This document shows, one piece after another, positions 36,735 through 45,378 of a stretch of 64,000 nt of DNA. Every line of letters begins with the position of its first letter. Position 1 is the stretch's first letter. Both the position numbers and the translations under genes were made by a program. Source of the DNA: Borborobacter arsenicus (GTDB lineage Bacteria > Pseudomonadota > Alphaproteobacteria > Rhizobiales > Rhizobiaceae). Below the pieces are notes generated by a model. It was not told where the DNA came from and made no database searches. It saw only the letters and a program-made list of their open reading frames with translations. The DNA is taken from assembly GCF_003934165.1 (NCBI RefSeq), contig NZ_ML133509.1:370544-434543 (forward strand), read 5' to 3'.

Positions 36735-36793
36735 TTTCTAGCAATTTATGCAATTAATATCGATCTCTGCAAAATTTCTCAAGTAATTTTGCA
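36735..36793. promoter_or_regulatory. Candidate Lrp-type operator between regulator and ald
   Basis: A perfect 9-bp inverted repeat TGCAAAATT (36768-36776) / AATTTTGCA (36785-36793) with an 8-nt spacer lies in an AT-rich block. Two further GCAATT half-sites lie at about 36750-36765 (GCAATTTATGCAATT). It is centred about 83 bp upstream of the ald start, where an Lrp-type activator would bind. Confidence 0.6.
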
Positions 36794-36863
36794 AGGACCT
36801 GCGACCCCTTGTGTGTTCTCATGGAGGGTACGGAAAAATCACGCGAGCGCGGGGAGAACTGCA

Positions 36864-37979
36864 ATGCGTGTGGGATGTCCAAAGGAGATCAAGAATAACG
36901 AATACCGAGTCGGCCTGACACCGGGCGCAGTACGCGAATATGCCGCACATGGCCACGACGTTCTGGTTGAATCTGGTGCCGGTGCCGGAATAGGTGCAGA
37001 TGACAAGGCCTATCAGGCCGCCGGCGCCACCATCATCAAGCTGGCCGAAGAGGTCTTCGCCAGAGCTGACATGATCGTCAAGGTCAAGGAACCGCAACCT
37101 GCCGAGTGGGTGCAACTGCACGAAGGCCAGATCCTTTACACTTATCTGCATCTTGCCCCGGACCCGGCACAAACCAGAGGCCTGCTGGATTCGGGCGTCA
37201 CTGCGGTCGCCTATGAGACCGTGACCGACGAGCGCGGGGGCCTGCCGCTTCTTGCGCCGATGTCGGAGGTTGCCGGCCGGCTGTCGATCCAAGCCGGAGC
37301 GACGGCGCTGCAAAAGGCCAATGGCGGCCGTGGCGTCCTGCTCGGCGGCGTGCCAGGCGTCTCTCCCGGCAAGGTCACGGTCATTGGCGGCGGCGTCGTC
37401 GGCATGCATGCGGCCCGCATGGCGATAGGGCTCGGTGCGGACGTGACCATCATCGACCGCTCGCTCGCACGCCTGCGTTATCTTGACGAACTCTTCACCG
37501 ACCGCATCCACACCCGCTATGCCACGACCGATGCGGTGGAGGAGGAATGCTTTACCGCCGATGTCGCCATCGGCGCCGTGCTCATTCCGGGTGCGGCGGC
37601 TCCCAAGCTGGTTTCGCGCGAAATGCTGTCTGGCATGAGGAAGGGAAGCGTTCTTGTCGATGTCGCCATCGACCAGGGCGGCTGCTTCGAGACGTCACGC
37701 CCGACCACCCATGCCGAGCCGACCTATGTTGTCGACGGCATCATCCATTACTGCGTCGCCAATATGCCGGGTGCGGTGCCGATCACATCCGCACATGCGC
37801 TGAACAATGCCACGCTGCATTACGGGCTCGAACTTGCCGACAAGGGCCTCAAGGCGCTGGAGGATGAGCCGCATCTGCGCAACGGGCTCAATGTGCACAA
37901 GGGCAGAATCACCAATCGCGCCGTGGCCGAATCCCTCGGCTATGAAATGACCGAACCGATGGCCGCGCTGGTGGCTTGA
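36864..37979 (+). CDS. ald: Alanine dehydrogenase
   Basis: A 371-residue NAD-dependent alanine dehydrogenase converting L-alanine to pyruvate and ammonia. [20 protein letters not shown] is the family N-terminus, [20 protein letters not shown] the NAD-binding motif, and [19 protein letters not shown] the conserved C-terminal block. The ATG at 36864 follows GGGGAGAA; the longer open frame upstream crosses the operator and is rejected. A terminator hairpin follows 15 bp after the stop. Confidence 0.96.
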   Translation: MRVGCPKEIKNNEYRVGLTPGAVREYAAHGHDVLVESGAGAGIGADDKAYQAAGATIIKLAEEVFARADMIVKVKEPQPAEWVQLHEGQILYTYLHLAPDPAQTRGLLDSGVTAVAYETVTDERGGLPLLAPMSEVAGRLSIQAGATALQKANGGRGVLLGGVPGVSPGKVTVIGGGVVGMHAARMAIGLGADVTIIDRSLARLRYLDELFTDRIHTRYATTDAVEEECFTADVAIGAVLIPGAAAPKLVSREMLSGMRKGSVLVDVAIDQGGCFETSRPTTHAEPTYVVDGIIHYCVANMPGAVPITSAHALNNATLHYGLELADKGLKALEDEPHLRNGLNVHKGRITNRAVAESLGYEMTEPMAALVA

Positions 37980-37994
37980 TTGGCGGAACAAAAA

Positions 37995-38020
37995 GGGCGG
38001 CGGATCGAAACCCGCCGCCC
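37995..38020. terminator. Terminator hairpin after ald
   Basis: GGGCGGCGG (37995-38003) pairs with CCGCCGCCC (38012-38020) around an 8-nt loop, followed by GTTATTC. It lies between convergent ald and the small exported protein gene and probably serves both. Confidence 0.8.
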
Positions 38021-38046
38021 GTTATTCAGTTTGAATTCACACCGCG

Positions 38047-38352
38047 TCAACGGACGGAAGGCTGGGCGTCGCCATAACGGTCATTGAAACCTATGGCATG
38101 GCTCGGCGCCTGAATGGCGGCAACGCCGGTGCGGTCGATCTGGCCGGCCGCGACGATGTTGACATTCGGAGCGGCATCGCCGTCGCGGTTGTTAAGCGCC
38201 TGCTGGCCGGTATAGCCAAGCTCCAGCGCCGAGCCGATCCGGTCCTGGACGACGTGATCCGGGTTGACGACCACCGAAGCCGGTGCAGATTCGGCCAGTG
38301 CGGCACCCGAACCCAACAAAATCGCTGCAAAAGCAAAAAGCATCTTTTTCAT
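38047..38352 (-). CDS. Small exported protein with APASVVVN motif (b)
   Basis: A 101-residue protein of unknown function. Residues 1-21 are a signal peptide (MLFAFAAILLGSGAALA, then ES). The mature part starts SAPASVVVNPDHVVQDRIGS and continues as a polar chain with repeated Asn/Asp/Gln (ALNNRDGDAAPNVNIVAAGQ). The post-signal APASVVVN matches the protein at 33123. The ATG at 38352 follows GAGGAG; an in-frame codon upstream is not needed. It is convergent with ald, and the hairpin at 37995-38020 ends it. Confidence 0.75.
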   Translation of the reverse strand: MKKMLFAFAAILLGSGAALAESAPASVVVNPDHVVQDRIGSALELGYTGQQALNNRDGDAAPNVNIVAAGQIDRTGVAAIQAPSHAIGFNDRYGDAQPSVR

Positions 38353-38569
38353 TTCATTTTCTCCTCGTCGCAAGTCGTGGTCCGACCTTGCGCGGACAGG
38401 CCATGCAATCCCGCTCGACGAACGCCCTGTCAGGTTCGTATCGCCGTTTGGTAGCCCTGGCTTGCCAGTTTCAATTCGTCGGATCAGGGAGGTGTCTCCG
38501 ACAACAGGCAGGTAGGTACGTAATGCTTTGTCGACAAATCACGACGCTGCGACCGGATTCCCTGCCATT

Positions 38570-39052
38570 TCACAAATCCGTGTGCACCCGCTCGATCCGG
38601 CATTGATAGCAATTATTGCGGGCCGAACGCATGTGGACATAGGCAATCTCGGGCTGCCGCAATAATTCGCCGGCATAGTCGCCGATCATTTCCGTGCGCA
38701 CGACTGCGCCACTGCCATAGACGATGCGGTCGTCATGGTCGTAACCGCGCAGGATGTAGTCGGGAGTTTCCCGAAACATCTGCGGCAGCACATCACCCTC
38801 CTCTGCCCGCTTGCATTCCTCCGCATGCAGGAAGATCGGCCCGGTTTCGGCATAGGGCTGAAGGGCGGGAAACGGCCGAAAGGCTACGATAAGATAACCG
38901 CTCCCCGCCTCGATATTTTTCAGGCAATGACGGCACGGCATTCCATCGCCGTCGGAAACGCGACGCTCGGGCATAAGCCCGTAATCGTCAACCGCTCCAG
39001 CTTGAAGCGCACGGACACGGTCGGTGGGAAGAGCAATATAGCGAAGTGACAT
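38570..39052 (-). CDS. DUF1203 family protein
   Basis: A 160-residue protein of the DUF1203 family, function unknown. CRHCLKNIEAGSGYLIVAFR is the conserved Cys-bearing block, and FLHAEECKRAEE and MRSARNNCYQCRIERV complete the conserved set of Cys/His residues, suggesting metal binding. It follows the GNAT gene by 78 bp on the same strand and may be the last gene of the sseA-GNAT run. Confidence 0.85.
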   Translation of the reverse strand: MSLRYIALPTDRVRALQAGAVDDYGLMPERRVSDGDGMPCRHCLKNIEAGSGYLIVAFRPFPALQPYAETGPIFLHAEECKRAEEGDVLPQMFRETPDYILRGYDHDDRIVYGSGAVVRTEMIGDYAGELLRQPEIAYVHMRSARNNCYQCRIERVHTDL

Positions 39053-39130
39053 GGCATCCTCCTCGTCATCGGGATGCCATGAAATTACGCGCCCGGTATC
39101 CGCGCGCCCACCCGTTTCCTGACGTTGGTC

Positions 39131-39694
39131 CTAGGGTCGCATCACGCTCGCGCTGCGTTCGGCAAAGGTCATGGTGTGGACGATTTCGTTCTTCTGGCCG
39201 ACAGGTGAGAAGCCGAACTTCTGGTAAAGCGGCAATGCGGCGGGATGGTCCATGGTGCAGGTCTGCACGCTCACCCGCGCTGGCTTGTGCGACCATGCCG
39301 CCTCGATTGCAGCACCCAGGAACCAGCGGCCCAGCCCCTGCCCGATCGCATGCTCCATCATGCCGAAATAAGCGAGTTCCGCCTCGCGCGGCAGATGCGG
39401 CTTGATGTCGAAGAAGCCGGCCGGCGCACCGTCCAGATAGAGCACGCGAAGATCACGATCCGGGCGATGAAGCTCGGCGACAAGCTCCTCGTCATCGAGC
39501 CGAAGTCCGTTGACCCAGTTCCATTTCCGTCCGACCCGATCCAGCAGGTAGCGATAGAAATGCAGCGGCACCTCGCGCACCCTCATCAAGGCGATCTGCT
39601 TGTTCATTGGCAAAGGCGGATAGTGGGCAGGCGGGGTGGCCATCTCCAGGAAAGTCACCGTGACAGGAATGGATTGCCGCATGTCGTCGCGCAT
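39131..39694 (-). CDS. GNAT family N-acetyltransferase
   Basis: A 187-residue acetyltransferase. The acetyl-CoA binding motif region is MEHAIGQGLGRWFLGAAIEA, followed by VSVQTCTMDHPAALPLYQKF and GFSPVGQKNE, the usual GNAT beta4-alpha4 and C-terminal pattern. The acceptor is unknown. It starts 3 bp after the sseA stop, so the two are co-transcribed. ATGs at 39694 and 39682 are both possible. Confidence 0.88.
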   Translation of the reverse strand: MRDDMRQSIPVTVTFLEMATPPAHYPPLPMNKQIALMRVREVPLHFYRYLLDRVGRKWNWVNGLRLDDEELVAELHRPDRDLRVLYLDGAPAGFFDIKPHLPREAELAYFGMMEHAIGQGLGRWFLGAAIEAAWSHKPARVSVQTCTMDHPAALPLYQKFGFSPVGQKNEIVHTMTFAERSASVMRP

Positions 39695-39697
39695 CGG

Positions 39698-40549
39698 TCA
39701 GGCCTTGCCGGTGGCAACGGGCGTATCGGCCTGCCCGCCCCACTCGGTCCATGAGCCGTCATAGAGCCGGTTGTCGATGTGGCCGACACTTTCCAATGCC
39801 AGCGTGATGGCAGCTGCCGTGACGCCGGAGCCGCATGACGTGACCACCGGCTTCGACAGGTCCAGCCCCGCATCCTGCAGCACGGAACGCAATTCCTCCA
39901 CCGACAGCAGTTCACCGTCCCTGGACAAGGCAGATGACGGCACGTTCCGGGCACCCGGCATATGGCCCGAGCGCAAACCGGCACGCGGCTCCGGATCGGT
40001 TCCGGCAAAGCGGCCGGGCGAGCGGGCATCGGCGATCTGGCTTGCGCCGCGTTCCACGATCCCGCGCATGTCGGCCAGCGATGCCACCCGGCTCTTGTCG
40101 AGGCGTGCATGGAACACGCAGGGCGCGATCTTGGTCGGCTCGGCGGTCACCGGCCGGCCGGCAGCCTTCCACCGGTCGAAGCCACCATCGAGAATATAGA
40201 CCTGATACATGCCCATGACGCGGAACATCCACCACACGCGCGGCGCGGAGAAAAAGCCGGGACCATCATAGACCACCACCGTATCGTCAGCCGAAATGCC
40301 CATTGAACCGACATAGCGGGCAAACACCTCAGGCGGCGGCAGCATATGCGGCAGGTCCGAATCAGGATCGACCACCTGGTCCAGATCGAAGAAGACGGCA
40401 CCCGGAATATGAGTGGCATCGTATTCGGCCTGCGCATCGCGTTTTTGCGCCGGCAGATACCAAGAGGCATCGACGAGCGCCACGCCCGGCGATCCGAGCC
40501 GCTGCTGCAGCCAGTCGGCGTCGATCACGAATGGGCTCTTTTCGGGCAT
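39698..40549 (-). CDS. sseA: 3-mercaptopyruvate sulfurtransferase
   Basis: A 283-residue two-domain rhodanese-type enzyme that moves sulfur from 3-mercaptopyruvate to thiol or cyanide acceptors. The C-terminal active loop is CGSGVTA with the catalytic Cys at about 239, the SseA rather than thiosulfate-rhodanese version. The N-terminal inactive domain has VALVDASWYLP and HIPGAVFFDLD. The ATG at 40549 has GGAG six bases upstream and is preferred over 40555 or the TTG at 40561. Confidence 0.93.
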   Translation of the reverse strand: MPEKSPFVIDADWLQQRLGSPGVALVDASWYLPAQKRDAQAEYDATHIPGAVFFDLDQVVDPDSDLPHMLPPPEVFARYVGSMGISADDTVVVYDGPGFFSAPRVWWMFRVMGMYQVYILDGGFDRWKAAGRPVTAEPTKIAPCVFHARLDKSRVASLADMRGIVERGASQIADARSPGRFAGTDPEPRAGLRSGHMPGARNVPSSALSRDGELLSVEELRSVLQDAGLDLSKPVVTSCGSGVTAAAITLALESVGHIDNRLYDGSWTEWGGQADTPVATGKA

Positions 40550-40782
40550 GTCCATCTCCAACTCAGGATATGTCTAGACTCATGCATAGACCCGCAGCGA
40601 GGTCAGGAAAAGTCCGTTCGCCGCCGCGCTCCATATTGGCGCCGAACGCTTCGCCGGAATGTGGCAGGAGCCTCGCATCTCCACCGCTTTTTTAACGCCC
40701 TATACCTTGCATTGCGCAGCCCCAGTCACCACGTCGGGAAAGTTGCGGCGGCGGCAGCAGGATTCGAGTGACGAGGGACCAT

Positions 40783-41097
40783 ATGATTACGCGGATTTGG
40801 CGCAGCTACACCACCCCTGACAAAGCGGACGCATATGAACATCTCATGGATACGCTGATGTTTCCCGCAATCGAGGGGCTGCGGCTTCCCGGCTACAAGA
40901 ACATGGAGCTGCTGCGCCGGATCGAGGCCGACGAGGTTGAATTCATCTGGGTGATGAATTTCGACACGGAAAAGAACCTTGCGCCGCTGAAGGCGGAAGC
41001 AGCCGATCCGGTATCGGTGCCGCGCGCCGCCCAGCAGCTTCTGACAAGGTGGGACGAGCGCGCCAGCTTCTACGAAACCCGACGCAGCCGGCCTTAA
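40783..41097 (+). CDS. Small ABM-like (dimeric alpha/beta-barrel) protein
   Basis: A 104-residue protein whose pattern (ITRIWRSYTTPDKADAYEHL, then GYKNMELLRR and VEFIWVMNFDTEKNL) fits the antibiotic-biosynthesis-monooxygenase type dimeric barrel. No catalytic residue can be named and the function is unknown. The ATG at 40783 follows GAGGGA. Its TAA stop lies inside TTAA and overlaps the stop of the convergent AlaX gene. Confidence 0.75.
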   Translation: MITRIWRSYTTPDKADAYEHLMDTLMFPAIEGLRLPGYKNMELLRRIEADEVEFIWVMNFDTEKNLAPLKAEAADPVSVPRAAQQLLTRWDERASFYETRRSRP

Positions 41098-41834
41098 GCC
41101 GGCAGCGGCCCGAAACGGATGCGGAAGCGGCGGTTCTCGCGTCCCTTCTTCTCGATCTTGCCGATATGGATTTCACCGACCTCGCCGGTGCTGCGGACAT
41201 GGGTGCCACCACAGGGCTGGCTGTCGATTTGCGCATCGTCGCCGATGCAGACCAGCCTGATCTGGCCCGTCCCGACCGGCGGGCGCACATTCTTGGATTT
41301 GACCAGGCCCGGATTGGCGGCCAGTTCCGCCTCGGTGATCAGGCGCGTGAACACCGGATGATCGGCCCTGACGAGTTCCATCAGCCGCTCGGTCACGTCT
41401 TCCTTGGTTATTCCGGCATCGGGCAGGTCGAAATCGACCCGCGAATCATCCTCGCTCACCGAAGCGCCGGTGATTGGATAGGGACAGACGACGCTCAGCA
41501 GATGGCAGGCGGTATGCATGCGCATCAGGAGGTGGCGGCGCTGCCAGTCGATGGCAAGCGCGACCTCCTCGCCGATTTCCGGCACCGTCTGGCCGGGTGC
41601 CGGAATATGGATGATCTCGTTCTTGGTCTCGCCTGTGATGGTGGAAGCTATGGAGATTTTGCTGTTGTCGTCCCGTGTCAGGATGCCGGTATCGCCCGGC
41701 TGCCCGCCTGAAGTCGCGTAGAAAATCGTGCGATCGAGCAGGATGCCGCCACGCTCATTGATGGCTGAGACAACCGCTTTCGTTTCCGCGAGATAGGCAT
41801 CATCGCGGAAGACAGCCTGGGTTGAAAATGCCAT
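41094..41834 (-). CDS. Alanyl-tRNA editing protein (AlaX-like)
   Basis: A 246-residue freestanding editing protein related to the editing domain of alanyl-tRNA synthetase; it hydrolyses Ser- or Gly-charged tRNA-Ala. MRMHTACHLLS supplies the zinc-binding H-x3-H, and QPCGGTHVRSTGEVG the Cys/His pair near the C-terminus. QAVFRDDAYLAETKAVVSAI and ATSGGQPGDTG form the N-terminal barrel. It begins immediately after the cysK stop, so the two genes are one unit. Confidence 0.92.
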   Translation of the reverse strand: MAFSTQAVFRDDAYLAETKAVVSAINERGGILLDRTIFYATSGGQPGDTGILTRDDNSKISIASTITGETKNEIIHIPAPGQTVPEIGEEVALAIDWQRRHLLMRMHTACHLLSVVCPYPITGASVSEDDSRVDFDLPDAGITKEDVTERLMELVRADHPVFTRLITEAELAANPGLVKSKNVRPPVGTGQIRLVCIGDDAQIDSQPCGGTHVRSTGEVGEIHIGKIEKKGRENRRFRIRFGPLPA

Positions 41835-42869
41835 TTACCCCACCGCCTCGAACGGAACCTCGATCTGCGGGGTCGTGTCCATCCAGCCGGGAACGGGCAA
41901 GCCCTTCTCACGCAGGAATTCCGGGTCGAACATTTTCGACTGATAGCGCGTGCCATAGTCGCAAAGGATGGTCACGATGGTGTGGCCGGGGCCAAGATCG
42001 CGCGCCAGCCTGATCGCCCCGGCGATATTGATGCCGGTCGAGCCGCCAAGGCACAGCCCCTCCTCCTGGATCAGGTCGAATATGATCGGAAGCGCCTCGG
42101 CATCGGGAATCTGGTAGGAAAAGTCCGGCGTGAAGCCTTCCAGATTGGCGGTGATACGCCCCTGTCCGATGCCCTCGGTGATCGAACTGCCCTCGGCTTT
42201 CAACTCGCCGCTGGTGTAGAAGCTGTAGAGTGCGGCGCCAAGCGGATCGGCCAGCGCGATCTTGACGTTGCTTTTCCTGCTTTTCAGCCCGATCGCCACG
42301 CCGGCCAGCGTGCCGCCGGTGCCGACAGCCGAGACGAAGCCATCGACCTTGCCGTCGGTCTGCGCCCAGATTTCTTCCGCCGTGGTGCGGATATGGCCGT
42401 CGCGATTGGCGATATTGTCGAACTGATTGGCCCAGATCGCGCCATTCGGCTCGCTTTTGGCAAGTTTTTCTGCCAAACGGCCCGATATTTTCACATAATT
42501 GTTCGGATTTTTGTAGGGAACTGCAGGAACTTCGATCAATTCCGCCCCCAAAACGCGCAAAGCATCCTTCTTTTCCTGGCTCTGCGTGTCGGGAATCACG
42601 ATCACGGTGCGGTATCCGAGCGCCTTGGCAACCACCGTCAGGCCGATGCCGGTGTTGCCGGCCGTCCCCTCCACGATCACCCCGCCCGGCCGCAGCAAGC
42701 CTTTTTCCTCCGCATCGCGGATGATGAAAAGGCCGGCACGATCCTTGACCGATTGGCCGGGATTCATGAATTCCGCCTTGCCGAGGATTTCGCAACCGGT
42801 TTCCTCGGAAGCGCGCCGAAGCCGGATCAGCGGCGTGTTGCCGATAGCGTCTATCACCGAACGGTGCAT
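41835..42869 (-). CDS. cysK: Cysteine synthase A
   Basis: A 344-residue PLP enzyme forming cysteine from O-acetylserine and sulfide. The PLP Lys42 lies in MNPGQSVKDRAG; VEGTAGNTGIGL binds substrate (the usual Ser of TSGNTG is Ala here), and GTGGTLAG is the phosphate loop. The protein is longer than E. coli CysK, with a C-terminal extension (DPEFLREKGLPVPGWMDTTP) shared with a known CysK-like subgroup. It may therefore use another activated serine. The cysK-alaX adjacency with no gap is notable. Confidence 0.88.
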   Translation of the reverse strand: MHRSVIDAIGNTPLIRLRRASEETGCEILGKAEFMNPGQSVKDRAGLFIIRDAEEKGLLRPGGVIVEGTAGNTGIGLTVVAKALGYRTVIVIPDTQSQEKKDALRVLGAELIEVPAVPYKNPNNYVKISGRLAEKLAKSEPNGAIWANQFDNIANRDGHIRTTAEEIWAQTDGKVDGFVSAVGTGGTLAGVAIGLKSRKSNVKIALADPLGAALYSFYTSGELKAEGSSITEGIGQGRITANLEGFTPDFSYQIPDAEALPIIFDLIQEEGLCLGGSTGINIAGAIRLARDLGPGHTIVTILCDYGTRYQSKMFDPEFLREKGLPVPGWMDTTPQIEVPFEAVG

Positions 42870-42957
42870 GGGATTTTCCTTTCTGCTGTGCGGGTGACAC
42901 TAAAAACCGAGCCGGGCGCTTTCAAGGTAGGAAATTGCTTGGTCCAGACGTAATCCG

Positions 42958-43048
42958 GACAGGATTGGCCGGCATTTGCAGGCCAATGGCTTCGATTTTC
43001 AGCCAGGATCGAAGCCATGCGATATCCTTCGCATCCGCAAATCCTGTC
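42958..43048. repeat. Cloverleaf-like nested palindromic element
   Basis: A closing stem GACAGG (42958-42963) / CCTGTC (43043-43048) encloses three perfect hairpins in immediate succession: ATTGGCC/GGCCAAT (42964-42970/42981-42987), GGCTTCGAT/ATCGAAGCC (42988-42996/43008-43016) and ATGCGA/TCGCAT (43017-43022/43029-43034), followed by an 8-nt linker. It lies between divergent cysK and SDR genes. It lacks tRNA landmarks. It may be a structured RNA, a mobile palindrome or a regulatory DNA element. Confidence 0.8.
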
Positions 43049-43126
43049 TCTGCCCTTCCCATAGACGATAGAGAACGATAGTTACGTTCAAGTTCAGATG
43101 AGCCATTAGAGATCAAGAGCCACTAT

Positions 43127-43960
43127 ATGACTGGACTTTACCGGGCCAATCCGAAAGACGGCGTGGCCTGGATCACTGGTGCCAGTACCGGCATCGGCCG
43201 CGCCCTCGCACGCGAGCTTGCAAGTGAAGGCTATACCGTTGCCGTGACCTCGCGCGACGAGGAGCGCCTTGCCACACTTGTCGAAGAAACTGCCGGAATG
43301 CGCGGAAAGATCATATCTTTCCCCTGCGACGTCACCGATCAGTCCGGTATGGAGGCGATGGCTGCCCGAATCGAGCGGGAAGCCGGCAAGATCGTCCTTT
43401 GCGTATTGAATGCCGGAAGCTATTTTCCCACGCGCGGCGAGCGGCTGGATGCCCTCAATATCCTGAAGACCTTCGAGATCAACCTCTATGGCGTCCTCTA
43501 TGGCCTGATTCCCGTTGTCGACCGCATGCGCCTGCGCGGGCATGGCCATGTCGTGCTGGTGGGCTCTGCTTCGTCCTATTTCGGCTGGCCTTCGGCTGCC
43601 GCCTATGGCGCTTCCAAGGCAGCGCTGAACAATATGGCCGAAGCACTGAAGCATGATTTCGACAAGATGAATATCCGCCTGCAGATCATCAATCCGGGCT
43701 TTGTCGATACCCCGCTCACCGAGCGCAACCGGCTTACAGCGCCGGCGATGATCTCGGCCACCGACGCATCCAAGCGCATGGTGCGCGCCTTTCGCACCGG
43801 CGGTTTTGAGACGAGCTTCCCCTTGCGCTTCACCCTGCTGATGAAACTGCTGCGGGTCCTGCCCTTTTCCATCCGCTACGCGTTCGTCCACAAGGCGACC
43901 GGATGGAAGAAAAAACCGATGGCGGCCTGCCGGCGCTCGCGCATCGAGCGGCAGATGTAA
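43127..43960 (+). CDS. Short-chain dehydrogenase/reductase
   Basis: A 277-residue SDR oxidoreductase. TGASTGIGRALA at 18-29 binds NAD(P), LNAGSYF is the structural NAG motif, and the catalytic residues are Ser in VGSASS, Tyr160 and Lys164 in YGASK. NPGFVDTPLT follows as usual. The C-terminal hydrophobic and basic tail (RFTLLMKLLRVLPFSIRYAF) suggests membrane association. The substrate is unknown. It is convergent with the following MFS gene with a 17-bp gap. Confidence 0.93.
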   Translation: MTGLYRANPKDGVAWITGASTGIGRALARELASEGYTVAVTSRDEERLATLVEETAGMRGKIISFPCDVTDQSGMEAMAARIEREAGKIVLCVLNAGSYFPTRGERLDALNILKTFEINLYGVLYGLIPVVDRMRLRGHGHVVLVGSASSYFGWPSAAAYGASKAALNNMAEALKHDFDKMNIRLQIINPGFVDTPLTERNRLTAPAMISATDASKRMVRAFRTGGFETSFPLRFTLLMKLLRVLPFSIRYAFVHKATGWKKKPMAACRRSRIERQM

Positions 43961-43977
43961 AAGCCTCTCGCCTCGAC

Positions 43978-45183
43978 TCAGGTGGCGAGGTCCCGGTGGG
44001 GCTTGGCGTCGCGGGCAAGCAGATAGATAAGCAAGGCAATGCCCAGGGCGGCTGCGTAGAAGGTGAACAGCGCACCATAGGCGGCATCCTCGCCATTCGG
44101 CGCCAGATTCGCGGTCACCACGCTTCCGGTGGCGAATTGCATCAGGCCCACCCCGCCGACGGAGAAGAAATTCATCAGGGTGACGCCACGGCCGGTCAGA
44201 TGCGCCGGCAGGAAGGCGCGTGCATGCGCCATCAGCAGCCCATAGCTTCCGCCCGAAATGCCGATCAGCACGAGCAGCACCGTCGCGCCGGTTATCGTCG
44301 TGAGTGGATTGACAGCCAGGTAGGAGATCGAAGCCAGGCTCACGAGCGTGCCCGCCACCGCCACCCATTTGCGCGTGCGGAAGATCTGGTCGAGCGGCCC
44401 ATAGACGAATGCTCCCGCCACCATCGACAAGGCCATGAAGAAGGTGACGTCACCGATCAGGATCGTATCGGCATGGTACACATCGGCCAGATAAGGGCCT
44501 GCCCACAGGCCGCGAATACCCGCCGATGGGGCGTAGGCAATGGCCGTCAACGGTATGATCGGCCACAGCTTGCGCATGGAAAGGAGCTCGATATAGCCCG
44601 AAAAGCCTGAGCGTCCTGTCTGCTCGCTAGCGGACTGCTTTGGGTCGCGCACCAGCACCAGCGCGGCTACTGCCGTCAACACGGTCAGCACGCCGAGCCC
44701 CACCATCACCGGGCGCCACCCGAATGCCTCCGAAGCGTTGGCCAGCGGTGATGCGCCGATGACATTGCCGGCAGTTCCGAAGGCCACCATCCACGATGCC
44801 AGCACCGCAAAGCGCGCCGGCAGATAGATGCGTGCGAAGATGAACAGCGCGGCCATCAGCACCGGCGCGCAGCCGATGCCGATCAATCCCATCGCGACCG
44901 TCACCATCCAGGGTTTCGTCGCCACGGCAAACAGGAACGCGCCGCCGCCGCCGCACACACCCAGAAGCACACCGGCCGTCCGGCGGGGGCCGAAACGATC
45001 GAGCGAGACGCCGATGGCGAACTGCGACAAGGCAAAGCAAAGGAAAAACGCGCCGGATGCTTCCGAAAGATCGGCCTTGCTCGCGCCCAGCTCGGCCGTA
45101 AGCACCGGGGTCAGGACCGCAAGGAACGACCGATAGAATTGCGAAAGCACATAGCCGATTGCGAGCGCGGCGATACCGGACAA
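43978..45183 (-). CDS. Major facilitator superfamily transporter
   Basis: A roughly 401-residue MFS protein with 12 hydrophobic segments; VSLDRFGPRRTAGVLLGVCG is the MFS loop motif after helix 2. The natural start appears to be TTG at 45183, because AGGGGA lies six bases upstream and the hydrophobic first helix (IAALAIGYVLSQFYRSFLA) begins right after; a longer frame to 45255 would add an arginine/cysteine-rich lead unlike a transporter. The substrate is unknown. Confidence 0.87.
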   Translation of the reverse strand: MSGIAALAIGYVLSQFYRSFLAVLTPVLTAELGASKADLSEASGAFFLCFALSQFAIGVSLDRFGPRRTAGVLLGVCGGGGAFLFAVATKPWMVTVAMGLIGIGCAPVLMAALFIFARIYLPARFAVLASWMVAFGTAGNVIGASPLANASEAFGWRPVMVGLGVLTVLTAVAALVLVRDPKQSASEQTGRSGFSGYIELLSMRKLWPIIPLTAIAYAPSAGIRGLWAGPYLADVYHADTILIGDVTFFMALSMVAGAFVYGPLDQIFRTRKWVAVAGTLVSLASISYLAVNPLTTITGATVLLVLIGISGGSYGLLMAHARAFLPAHLTGRGVTLMNFFSVGGVGLMQFATGSVVTANLAPNGEDAAYGALFTFYAAALGIALLIYLLARDAKPHRDLAT

Positions 45184-45378
45184 ATCACGTCCCCTACAGC
45201 GGCACAGGCACCGCCTTGCCACACAACGCCGATCAGAATCAATTCCGACGGCCATGCGGCGTTTCAGCTTTTACGATGCCGCGCGTCGAGTTGACACACG
45301 GCACCACAGCCGCCCTAGCGCATCGTTTCGCTCTCTACAATTAGCCCATAGTCACTTGCCAAATGGGCCAATTGCAGG

